This document shows positions 8,817 through 19,221 of a stretch of DNA of 64,000 bases, piece by piece. The stretch is taken from NCBI GenBank assembly GCA_918026815.1, contig CAKJVC010000192.1, positions 62,001 through 126,000 on the forward strand, written 5' to 3'. Position 1 is the stretch's first letter, and each line of letters starts with the position of its first letter. Source of the stretch: Chalara sp. BL73. Its lineage: Eukaryota; Ascomycota; Leotiomycetes; Helotiales. The notes under the pieces are model-generated. The model was not told where the DNA came from, did no database searches, and saw nothing but the letters and a program-made list of their open reading frames with translations. The position numbers were made by a program, and so were the translations under genes.

Positions 8817-11745
8817 TCATCGTTGGGTGCCTTTGGCCACGTTGTCAAGATAGCTGAGCAAGAAGCTCTTATCTGCAGGTGACATTGGGGCCTGGCTGCC
8901 ACGGTGCGGCGCTGCTTCTGCTGCAATGCTGCCGATCCTCGAGCGCGCAGCTGACACAGGCTGGATTGGAGCAAAGCCGTCGAGTGTTGAGCTCCTTGAT
9001 GGCGGACTTACAGGTCCCGGTGTAGCTTTGAACATCGAAAGGAGTGCCTGCTTTTGATCTGGTGTCTGAGGAGCAGCAGGCTTGATGAATGACGTTATGG
9101 GAGAAGGTGCTGGTAAGGATGGCTTGCCAAACAATGAAAGAAGCTCTTGTCTTTTACTTTGATCCGCATTGTGAGACATGACATTCTCTGAGGAAGTTCT
9201 CGATAGATGCGGGGGAACTGCTGAACTTCCGAGGAGGGGCCCTGCTTTATGATCACTTGGTTTAATGCTGTCTATCGTGGTTGCCACAGGAGGAGGTTTC
9301 ACAACTCTCGGCACTTTTCCTAGCAATGAAAGAAGAGTTGCGTTTTGGTCAGTTGACCGAGGTATGACAGTTTTCACAGAAGGTGGAGGAACTGGAGGTC
9401 CATCCGCCTCAACAATTTGTGCTTGATGTGCAAATGGTGATGGGCTATTTGACATAGCTGAGACAGGATCAAGCGAATTGAGAGTTCCTGATTGAGTCCT
9501 TTTCAGAATTTGAGGTTGGAAGGGCTTCTCTGGAGATGGCTTGGTGTGCGCTTTGCCAGGTCTAGATACATGCTTCTTCCCATGTCCATTCTGGCCATTT
9601 TGGGGAGATTTATGCACTGGACTATGTCTCACGCGATCAGTCGCCTCAGTAGGCTGTTGAGGACGAGCAAGAATAGCAGTGGCGCGGAAGGGTAAATTTG
9701 CTTCAGGATTCATCGTTGGAATGTCCTTAACTTGGTTTTCAGGCGTCGCTGCTTTAGTCGAGTGTGCAGACGTCAATAAACTCGAAGTGTGAGGTTCCAC
9801 AGCAGATAATTCCACTGCTGAAGGCGTCGATGTAGTGGGCAGCGCTGTAGCTGTAGGTCGACTAATAGTGGCTGTTTGAGGGGTAGGGCTCTTGAACAAA
9901 CCCAACAGAGTTGACTTGTGCGCCTCGCTGATTTGTTTCTTAGGAGCCAAAGTATTGGGCGTTTGTGCCGGGCTATCATTTGCCTTGAACATTGAGAGTA
10001 AGTCTACGGGAGGCTGCGAGAGCTCTGCCGGAAGCTCTTGGGGCGCTGGGAGTGGAGGTTGTTGCACCTGCTTTGAGCCCGGAACATATTTTCCTGAAGG
10101 AAGATCATTCAATATACCATGATCACCATTTGCTGTATCATGACTCTTAAAAGCATCAAGTAGTGCCAAGGAATGCTTAGTGAGCTTTGGATTCGGCTGT
10201 TTTTGAGTTTGAGGTACCAATGGGGCATGAATATTAGGAAACTGGGGATTTGGCACTGCCATTGAGCTATGATAATTTTGTGCGGGTGGATATTGGGAGG
10301 GTTTTGGCATCGTTGGAGTGTGTACAGGTCCACCTGTGAAAAGTGCTCTTTGAACATGTGGTGGCAGAGGTTGAGGGTGCATTAATGGCTGAGACTGATA
10401 TACATGTTGCGGCGGGGTAGGCTGCTGATGATGGCCAAATTGGCTTGGCCGACTGGGTAGTTGGTATGAGAAAACATCAGGCTGCTGCTGAACATTGAAT
10501 GATGGTGGTTGCGGAAGAGATGAGAAGTTAGGAGGTCGTGGGTGAGCATGTTGCGGAGTTCTCGGTGCAGGTGCTTGGGTGTATGTAAGGTCTAGCGGTG
10601 TATGCGGTGGGGCGTGTGTTGAGCCTGACTGGCTTGGATTCGAGTTCGGGCCTTGAAGTAGGGCAAGCAACTCTGAGCCGGAGTCTCTTATAGGAGACCT
10701 TATTGCGTCTACTTGTAGTCCTTGCGTTGGAGGCTGCATTTTGAGCAAATTCTTAAGAGCCGCGGTTGCGCCCTCTAGAGTATCAACTCCTGATGGAGCG
10801 CCATCGGTATTCTCTAGAGCAGAGTCTGCCCCCAGATCTTCCTCGGTGAAAAGTTCATCATGACTTATAGCGCCAGCCGTAAGATAGCCACTACTCGGGG
10901 CTCGCCTAGCGTCCAATTTCTTTTGCTCGATAATCCATTTTCGGAGATCTTTCAAGAAGGGAGCCACCATATAGAATTTGTTTGCGTTTACCGCGGTTTC
11001 GGAACTTTGCTGGCCTTTCTTATTTCGGAACCCTGGCAAGCTAGAAATCCTCCACCATTCTATTTTACTAATCTCCTTTCGTGTTCTGGGTTCAAAATGT
11101 GTCTCCATAGGTACGTCTCTAAAGACGTACAGCTTCATGTCTTGGTCACGTAGAGGAAGAGTAATATGCTTCACTTCGCGATTCGTGGGTACGAGCCCTG
11201 CGGCTTGGATGTCATATCCAGTTTCTTCGTAAACTTCACGGATGGCACAAATCAGGTCATCCTCGTCTTTGTTTATCTTTCCTCGGGGAAAACTCCAATT
11301 AGCATTCTTCTTCCAGCCTTTAACGAGCACCACTGAATCCATAGCATGATTCAATAAAATCGCGCCTCGCACTGGAATTCTCTTCTTGTATACCAGAAAC
11401 TCATCAAATGCTCGCATGTGGTCCCCTTGCGGAAAGGAGGAAAGTAATGGGCAATGGGCAAATATGCGGAGCGAGAAGTTGCGCAGGGACAACGATGGTA
11501 GGGATGGATCAAGAGGTCGAATGAAATCCTCATAGTACCACTGTGCCTCTTCCACCTGAAAGCATATTCTCTCTACAGATGACAGGTCATCACCCGGTAG
11601 GTTTATAATAAATCGGACGCATAGGTCGTCCAGCCCTGCGAATCAAGCATTAGCTATGCACGCCAGCTTGAAGTAGTGTATGCGCATCAACTTCTATCGG
11701 ACTCCGCAGAATGCTAATATGAGACTCACAATCTTCTAAGTGCAT
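8817..11745 (-). CDS. DCP2: mRNA-decapping enzyme subunit 2 (Nudix hydrolase)
   Basis: Catalytic subunit that removes the m7G cap in P-bodies. Two exons: a 16-nt first exon (11745-11730, MHLED plus one base) and 11635-8817, giving 944 aa. The 94-nt intron starts GTGAGT and ends CAG. Its removal rebuilds the conserved start WLDDLCVRFIINLP. The N-terminal regulatory domain contains the VEEAQWYYEDFIRP segment. The Nudix box lies at about residues 124-146 (GKIN...REVYEETGYD). The long C-terminal tail is Pro/Gln-rich and carries repeated leucine-rich helical motifs such as LLALLQ, LLSMFK, LLGLFK, LLSLLGK and LLSLFGK. In other Dcp2 proteins such motifs bind Edc3 or Pat1. Divergent from the DUF4112 gene. 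Confidence 0.95.
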
Positions 11746-12448
11746 TGTCTGCTCTGTCTTGTCGGCTTCGTGTAAGGATCATATCCACGACTCGGAGCCT
11801 GCTTAGTGTTCTAGAGCAGCACACACCAGTCACGCCTGACCAAGTGAGCTGAGGGACGATTATCCGGCTTCTTGTTGTTGATTGTGGCAAAACGGTTTGT
11901 ATCGGGAGTTGTTCTGGATCTACGGTGTTTGTTGAGGTGCGGTAAGGTTTTGGTGTTCGTCCAAAGAGGCTGAGTCGCAATGATCAAGAGGTGGTTGGGT
12001 AGGGAGCCAAGGTATCAGCAAGCCACAGTGTGGCTGGTGAGTAAATGTGGAGACCAATTCGACAGAACAATGACGAAGTCGAAACAGGGGGGAGGCGAAA
12101 GTTAAGCATTAAAATCTTGGAACTGAATAGATAAAGCCTGCATTTCGATTTGGAGATCATCGCATTTAACTTTCGAATAAAGGCGCATTACATTGCCATG
12201 TGCCATTAATTCATCAAAAGACTTCATACCCATTCAATAGCTTCGGCGTCTTTATTTACCAAAATAGAGCAGCGGCTTTTGAAACAGTCAATAGACGACT
12301 GGCGACCAGTCAAACAAGCAAGTATCCAAAACAGCGGCAGTTGAGGCATAAATTTGCAATCAAGCCATATTATATAAGAGAGCTTCGTTCCGCCGACATT
12401 CAGAAGGATAAACCTGCAAGTCTCGCCTTTTCTCCAATCTAATTCATC
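11746..12448. promoter_or_regulatory. Divergent intergenic region DCP2 / DUF4112 gene
   Basis: About 700 bp between two gene starts that point away from each other, so it should hold both promoters and 5' UTRs. No specific factor site is claimed. Confidence 0.4.
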
Positions 12449-13423
12449 ATGGCAGCATTCATTGCGAAGATTATTAGCAAGAAGATTCTCGGAGAGACAT
12501 TGCAAAATAACTTTGGCAAAGAGGTAAGTACGCGGTGATTGAGGCAGATGGCGGATTTCACCTAACCGTTATCCAGGATCCATATTTCGAGACTGTACCA
12601 GCAACGCGTCTGGATGGCAAACCACATAAGTCAAAAACAGTTAAACGTCGCAAGGCATTGCCTGCAGGTCTGTCAGAGCATGATGGGAAGGTCCTTACCA
12701 AGGTCAAGAGAAGAGCCTATCGTTTGGACATGAGTCTCTTCAGCTTTTTCGGTGTTAGATTCGGATGGAGCAGTGTGATTGGAATTATCCCTGCGTAAGT
12801 TGATCAGTTCTTCTTTTCCGTGAGGTCCCTGCTGACCTTTGTCAAGCATCGGAGACGTTATCGATGCATTCATGGCTGTCATGGTTCTTCGCACATGCCA
12901 GCAAATTGAGGGCGGACTTCCGGCTTCTGTCAAATCAAAAATGTTCGTGAACATCATCATCGATTTTGCTGTGGGGCTGGTCCCGTTCGTAGGAGATCTG
13001 GTGGACGCCGTGTTCCGTGCCAACACAAAGAATGCAATCTTGTTGGAGGACTACTTGCGCAAGAAAGGACAGGAGAACCTCAAGGCCCAAGGACGTCCTG
13101 TACCAGCCATCGATCCCAGCGACCCTGTGGAATTCGACAAGCAAGAGAACCCGCCCGCGTATACGACCGCACCACCGTCAAGAAATGGTACACAGAGACA
13201 AGGCGGAACCCACGGCACATCTTCATCTTCACGTCCAGCCCAGCCTGCTCAAGCGGCCCCACAGGAGAGCCGAGGTGGATGGTTCGGATTTGGCAAGAAG
13301 ACTAAGCAACCAGATGTCGAGCGTACTGGTGAGTTACGCAGAGACGAGCGTCTACCAGCCCGGCCTGAGCCTGCGGTGACTCGGGGTCAGTCGACCAGAC
13401 TCCAAAAGAGCAGTCGTTCATAG
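12449..13423 (+). CDS. DUF4112 domain protein
   Basis: Three exons (12449-12523, 12577-12794, 12847-13423) give 289 aa with all splice phases consistent. The DUF4112 core covers about residues 65-150: RAYRLDMSLF, FGWSSVIGIIPAIGDVIDAF and IIIDFAVGLVPFVGDLVDAV. The two PxxGD repeats on hydrophobic segments are the family mark and suggest a membrane-associated hairpin pair. The C-terminal third is disordered, rich in Pro, Gln, Ser and Arg. The first exon (25 codons) is hydrophobic with basic residues (KIISKKIL). The family has no firm function. The introns use GTAAGT donors and CAG/AAG acceptors. Confidence 0.88.
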
Positions 13424-14264
13424 GTTGATGGTTTATGACGGCGCAGGAATTGTTGAATTGAGGCCGGCGACTCACAAGTTATTGGAATAGTTTTGCTTAT
13501 TTAATGTTGAGCATTTGTTGGTAGAGCCGGATTTTAATTTAATGAATAAGATACCCGTTCCATGATGCGCAAATGAAAGACGTGAGGCGATGCTGGATAG
13601 ATCTCTTCAGCGTGCCAGAACTTATGAAACATCACATATCCCCGAATGGGATGATGACCACAGATTTAGCTTAACTGAACTTTTGATTTCAGTTTTTTAT
13701 TCTCAAGAGTGTTCTTTTATTCCTCGCACTCAATGTGCCGCCGAGGGCTCGGACACTCTCGTACAGGTTTGATGGGGTATCACATGACCCGGAAAAGTAA
13801 ACTTGGTAGTATTACATAGATAGATAGAAGGTCCCAACTCCGTAATCCGTAATCCGAAGATGGAGTCTACGGGGATCCTCCAAAAGGCTGCCTTCTGCTC
13901 ATCATTATTAGCAGCAGCCACATATCTCCGTCCAGCCCATATCCATATCTGATTCACATTCTGACTACAAGTATCCACCGCCAAAACGAAGCTTTGCCAT
14001 ATTCACGCGTGTTGCCTTGGAATGTAGACCAGGATTAGATCTGATAAATTGTCTTGGCCCAGTTTACAAGGGGGTTGCATTGGACCAGCCTCTTTTTATT
14101 TCGGGTTGTTCAGGCTTGTTCAGGCTGTTCAGGGGGGTTGGAGGGGGGAATGCGCGTGAAAATTAAAGTGGTTCGCGCTTTAGCGTGTTTTTCAGCGTGA
14201 TCTCGCATAAACTTTTGGTGCCTACTAAAGGCGCGCTCCCCTCCCCAATTCTTCTCTTCCATAT

Positions 14265-14295
<31 letters not shown>

Positions 14296-14374
14296 CACCA
14301 TTTCCAATTCTTCAATTCCTCTTCTTCTTACTCGCGATACCCACCAGTTCTCTACTTCTTCACTCTCAAACAAC
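13424..14374. promoter_or_regulatory. Promoter region of ribonucleotide reductase small subunit
   Basis: Contains an ACGCGT box at 14005-14010, a TTCGCGC element near 14172, three tandem TGTTCAGG-type units at about 14106-14132, and a (CAA)n tract at about 14266-14290 just upstream of the start, likely in the 5' UTR. ACGCGT is the MluI cell-cycle box bound by MBF in yeasts and is classic for ribonucleotide reductase genes. Binding here is inferred. Confidence 0.5.
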
Positions 14375-15780
14375 ATGAATACTCAGGTCACCCCTTCAAA
14401 GACCGTAAGCAATCAATCCCTCGCGTCGACGTCATAACTAACTTTCTTATAGGCTGCGTCTGCCATTGACAACCTCAAGATGAACGACTCCCCAATCAAG
14501 AAGCTCGACTTCGCGGCCGGCAAGGAGAACATGCCAGTCGAAGCTGCCCATGACCCAACAATCCCCAAGCCGATCAAGGGAATACCATTGGCGCCGGTTG
14601 TAGTCGAGAAGCCAGTCGAGAAGGCAGCCGTTGTGAACACAAACCTTAGACCAGAGGAGCGGGATGAGCCATTGCTACAAGAGAACCCCAACCGCTTTGT
14701 GCTGTTTCCAATCAAGTACCATGAGGTGAGTCGCGTTATCCACGCGTTACGCGTAGAGTGCAAATAGTAACATCGTACATAGATCTGGCAGATGTACAAG
14801 AAGGCTGAAGCATCTTTCTGGACCGCCGAGGAGATTGATCTCTCCAAAGATCTTCACGATTGGAACAACAGACTCAATGATGATGAGCGCTACTTCATCT
14901 CCCACGTCCTTGCATTCTTCGCCGCATCCGATGGAATCGTCAATGAGAACTTGATTGAACGGTTCAGCGGAGAAGTCCAGATCCCAGAGGCTCGCTGCTT
15001 CTATGGTTTCCAGACCATGATGGAGAACATCCACTCCGAGACATACTCCCTCTTAATCGACACATACGTGAAGGAGGCCGCACAACGCACACATCTGTTC
15101 AATGCTATTGAGACCAGTAAGTACACGCGTCCGCTGGCCAATTCTACAAACTAACGCGTCCAGTTCCCTGCATCAAGAAAAAGGCCGACTGGGCTGTACG
15201 CTGGATCCAAGACAAGCAATCCACCTTTGCGACGCGTCTCGTGGCTTTTGCAGCCATTGAAGGCATCTTCTTTTCCGGCTCCTTTGCCTCTATTTTCTGG
15301 CTCAAGAAGCGCGGTCTCATGCCCGGCTTGACCTTCTCTAACGAGCTCATCTCCCGCGATGAGGGTATGCACACCGATTTTGCCTGCCTTCTTTTCTCGC
15401 ACTTGAACCACCGCCCATCCAAGCAGGCTGTCCAGGACGTGATTACTGAGGCCGTCGCAATTGAGCAGGAGTTCTTGACCGAAGCCCTTCCTTGCGCATT
15501 GCTTGGTATGAATGCTACGCTCATGAAGCAGTACATTGAATTCGTCGCTGATCGCCTACTCTTGTCACTCGGCAACGAGAAGGTCTACAAGACCGCCAAT
15601 CCATTTGATTTCATGGAGAACATCTCCCTGGCTGGCAAGACAAACTTCTTCGAGAAGCGAGTTGGTGATTACCAGAAAGCTGGTGTTATGGCCGGCACAC
15701 AGAAAAAGGCAGACTCAGAAACTAAGACCGAGACACAGCCAGAAAACGGAGGTGCCTTCAACTTTGACGAGGACTTCTGA
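14375..15780 (+). CDS. RNR2: Ribonucleoside-diphosphate reductase small subunit (R2)
   Basis: Supplies the diiron-tyrosyl radical used to make dNTPs. Four exons (14375-14404, 14453-14725, 14783-15116, 15164-15780) give 417 aa. Family motifs are all present: [20 protein letters not shown], the radical-tyrosine segment RCFYGFQ followed by [16 protein letters not shown] (Glu and His iron ligands), [18 protein letters not shown], and [10 protein letters not shown] with further Glu/His ligands. The acidic C-terminal tail ends in FNFDEDF, the piece that docks on the large subunit. The Asp/Ser-rich N-terminus is of normal length. Four ACGCGT boxes lie inside introns 2 and 3 and one in exon 4. Confidence 0.97.
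14742..15237 (+). promoter_or_regulatory. Cluster of five ACGCGT (MCB-type) boxes inside the RNR2 gene
   Basis: ACGCGT occurs at 14742-14747 and 14749-14754 (intron 2), 15125-15130 and 15154-15159 (intron 3), and 15232-15237 (exon 4). A sixth copy is 365 bp upstream of the ATG. By chance this hexamer is expected about once in several kilobases. The MBF link is from yeast knowledge. Confidence 0.5.
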
Positions 15781-16355
15781 TTTTTCGGTCTTCGGTTTCA
15801 TTTAGTATCTAATCCTGGGATTGGCGTTCTTATTCCCCTCTGTATTATCGGCATAGCACTTGATACTCTTCGTCCCTCACGGGTCTACTGCATAGATGGC
15901 GGCACCTTTTGTTTGTCTGGACATACGTACTATTACATTATCCTCTTTTGTTGTTTCATGGATGGCGTCGAGGTGTTTTCGGGATTGGACATCATGATGA
16001 TGAGTGGATGGGTGGGATGGAATTGGATTATGAAAGAAAGATCTAACATGAGGAGAAGAAATAGAAGTGTACATTGAACTGAACCTTTACTTCATGCGCA
16101 TATGTGATCCTTGATTTTGTTTTTGGTGATGACCTCTCTAATCCTGACAGCGCAAAATCTGGCATAGATCCTGGCATAGGTTCTCCTGCATATGGTCATG
16201 TATTCATCCTTCCTGCAACCTATATGCCAATGTTCTAATGCTTGCAACACAATGCAATGCAAGCGCAAACCAACACCACGCTCAATGCACCTGCAATCCG
16301 CCGAGTCTTCCTATGACTTCCCTCCTATTCCATATCTCAATCAAAAAAAACCACC
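15781..16355. other. Convergent 3' flanks of RNR2 and the SRP9/21 gene
   Basis: Two genes end toward each other here. No additional coding signal is seen. Open stretches on the plus strand that continue into 16.7 kb are antisense shadows of the GC-rich SRP9/21 exon. Confidence 0.45.
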
Positions 16356-16870
16356 TCATTTCTTTCCCTTCTTCTTCTTCCCTTTCCCGCCCCCAGCTCC
16401 TGCCTGCACCTGCGCAGGAACAGGCGTCTGCGTCCCCGTCCCCGCGGGCGTCTGGCTCTCCGCAGCCTGCACGTCAGCGCCGTCCTCTTTCTCCTCCGCG
16501 CCCGCCATGCGCCCCCCCAGCCGCCCCAGGATCTGCACCAGCCGGCTCACCTCCTGCGCCTTGGCCGTCCGGTACTTCAGCGTCGTCCCGCTTCGCGGGT
16601 CGTACGTCTTCAGATCCAGCGTTGCCCGCGGAGGCTCCGGTTTTCCCCGTGCTTCCCCTTCTTTGCTCTCCTCCGCCGACTTGCCGTCTTTGGGTGCGTG
16701 GAGGAGCGTGTATTTGGTTGTTATGCGGGTCTAGCGCGTGTTAGTGGTTGTGGAGGGAGGGGAGGGGAGGCGAGGGGAGGCGAGGGATAGGGACGTACGG
16801 TTGTTGGGCGCGCTTTTATTAGGAGGGCTGATTGGTCGAGCCAGGATTGCGCGGTCGTGAGGTATGGCAT
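16356..16870 (-). CDS. SRP21: Signal recognition particle 9/21 kDa subunit (SRP9 domain)
   Basis: Two exons (16870-16799 and 16730-16356) separated by a 68-nt GTACGT...TAG intron with a CTAAC branch site, encoding 148 aa. The N-terminus MPYLTTAQSWLDQSALLIKA and the later LKTYDPRSGTTLKYRTAKAQ match the SRP9 fold of fungal Srp21, with the usual SRLVQILGRLG helix. The C-terminus is disordered and ends in a Gly/Lys run (GGGKGKKKKGKK), the expected RNA-binding tail. The protein acts in the Alu part of SRP, in elongation arrest during cotranslational targeting. The coding GC content is higher than in neighbouring genes. Confidence 0.88.
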
Positions 16871-17963
16871 TTTGAAGGCTGGTTTCTGCTTTCGCAGATC
16901 TATGGGGTGTATGTAGAATCTTGTGTTGTCTACGGTTTTGTGCGCTAGTGTTATGTGCAGGTGGTGACTCTGGGGATTGGTGGTGGGTATTGTGGAATTG
17001 AGATTCTACAACTAGAACTCAGTGGGTGAGGCGGCTACCTTGGTGCGCAGAGCGTATCTGCTATTCGAAAGGCAGAGGTGTATGTGATAGAAGCTGAGTC
17101 TCGTAGTGGTAGCGGGGGAGATGAAGATGGAAGGCTGAGGCTCTGAGACCATGTTTGGTGGGGTTAAGTTCTCGCTTAGAATTGGTGGGGAAAAGGGGAT
17201 ACTGTTGTGAACCAATCAGAAGATGTACAGTTCTCAATGCTGAAATATCCCGAGCATTTATATTGTGTTATATGACTATGCTTGTTAAATTTGTTTGGAG
17301 GTACAAGCCTTGGTGATCTGTATGATATATGCGGATATAAATTTTAAATTAAATGGTATTTTCTATTTCTGTTCCGATCAAGTTATCAGATTCCAGCGGC
17401 TAAGCAGAATCTTAACGCCAAACAGTAAACTACTGAATAGGTCAAATTGTAGCTCATGGCGTCCTTTCTCTTCTTCAGTTCCTGGAAATTTCTCCGTAAT
17501 TACCTTTATTGCGCCATTGTTACCTAAATGTGCTGTCTACAGAATATAGGGGTAAAATAAACACGAGGCATGGATAATCCAGCCAGTCTGAGTTCCTTCA
17601 AGTAGTAAAAAATTAAGAAGTATTTCTGAGAGCTGATATGAAGGAGACAAAGATCAAGAAAATCTATTTGAATATCCGATGTGGGACACAGCACCATTCT
17701 ATGGATACGGTGGCTCGGGCAGGACAATAAAGTGTTCAGTGGATCAAAGGTCGATGATTGGAAGGAGACCAAGGCATAGTATTATTGACGATGGTTACAT
17801 TCCATTGAATACTATAAAATATTGTTAACAACATTTGTGTAGTTGCAGAGATAGGAACAGACCTTATGAACGAAGAATCGAGGCGGCTGAGACACTTAGC
17901 AACGGAGGACTATGATTACTAGAAGTCAAAAAGTATCCTCCCAAGCAAATCACCAACACTGTC
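16871..17963. other. Intergenic region
   Basis: Promoter side of the SRP9/21 gene and 3' flank of the CON-13-like gene. Short open stretches at 17012-17215 and 17295-17772 show no family signal. No RNA gene was recognised. Confidence 0.4.
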
Positions 17964-19221
17964 CTATGCCTCAAACACAACGCCTCTCTTAGCCGCCTTT
18001 CTCTTCTCTTCCCACTCGGTTTGCCACTTCAATTGCCTCTCAATTGCTTTCCTGCTCTCCGTCACATTCCATCCTCCCTCTACAAATGAACTGACAATCC
18101 GCTCCCCTTCCACTGGAGCCTTACTGACTTTCGGCTGACCCTCCATCGGCCCAGGATTAACAGGCGGCTTTCCGACAGCCTGCCTTCCATTTCCAGTTGC
18201 AGGCCCCATACTCACAACCGTCGACACCGGCCACCTTCGTGAACAGCGTCCTCCTGGAACCATAATGGAGCGTTGGAACGCGTCAATTTGGTTCTTTTGA
18301 TTCTCGAGACAGCGCCAGTTTGCTCCGATGGTATCGAGGCCGCCAGGGGTGACAATTTCATAGACGCTTAAGGCTGTTACGTCTGTGTAGTCTTCGACGA
18401 CATCTGGAGGAGTTAGTTTTGGTTGCGGTTAAGTGGAAGGGGAGTTGACTTGTGTTTGAGTAGGGGCGTGGAACGCAGGTATCTTTGTTGATAGCGCTTC
18501 GGTACTCCGATGTCTCTGACCGAGCACTAATCCCACCGTTGACTCCAGACCTGTAAAAATCGACCGCGTGGCCGATTTCGTGGAGGGTTTGTTGAGGAGT
18601 CGCCTGGCTTTGGGTCACGATGTCTGCTGCATACATGTATGCCCCTTTACCTGCCCTATATGATACATCTTATTCAGCGCCTTATCTTAATTGCAAAAAA
18701 ACCGGTCAAATTTGAAGTATTTTTGAAATGGAATGCCGCATTACTTACACTGAATACGCTTGAAAGTGACGAACCCATTCACGCATTTGTACAGGCATGC
18801 GGCCAAACTGATCAATCATATCAATCTGTCTGCAACAAGAACATCTCAATTAGTTCTCTTTGTAATACAATTGACATAGAAGTACTTACGAGTTGACAGA
18901 ATTGTGATGTCTGCAAAAGACCCATTGGTATTCACAATCGTCATACCACACATTAAAAACTTCCACGTCGTATGGACTATAACCGTTTGATACAGCTTCA
19001 TTATAGCACGATTGAGGGATCCACCCCCATTCCCATTGGTCCCAGTGAGACTGCGTTGGTTTGAGGTTCGCCCAAAACGAGTTGGACAATTTGTTACGGT
19101 ATGGTATGTCTTCAAAAAGAGGTGTCTTGCCTAGCTGCGCATTGGTGAATGAGAAGCAAAGTAGAGCTAGAGCTACAACTGTTACTAGAGGGGAAGAATG
19201 ATCCACCTTGAAGGACAACAT
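17964..19221 (-). CDS. Secreted CON-13-like protein with HExxH motif
   Basis: Four exons (19221-18890, 18829-18749, 18655-18450, 18403-17964) give 352 aa in frame. The N-terminus has a hydrophobic signal peptide (VVALALLCFSFTNAQ). The mature part resembles conidiation-specific protein 13 of Neurospora: PLFEDIPYRNKLSNSFW, YSPYDVEVFNVWYDDC, then DQFGRMPVQMREWVRH. Exon 3 contains TLHEIGHAVDF, a zinc-metallopeptidase-like HExGH. Exon 4 carries YTDVTALSVYEI. The C-terminal 90 residues are basic and hydrophilic. Intron 3 has the weak donor GTCAAC. Peptidase activity of this family is, to my knowledge, not established, so it is named by similarity only. Confidence 0.8.

Noticed and set aside
14266..14290. 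(CAA)n tract considered as a CRISPR-like or satellite array
   Set aside because: Simple trinucleotide repeat in a 5' leader; no spacers and no array.
16192..16744. Two overlapping plus-strand frames of 168-180 codons
   Set aside because: Antisense to the GC-rich SRP9/21 exon; proline/serine content follows from the complementary coding strand.
18404..18449. Possible premature stop in the CON-13-like gene at exon 3/4
   Set aside because: A 46-nt intron with GTCAAC donor, CTAAC branch and CAG acceptor restores the family sequence and frame.
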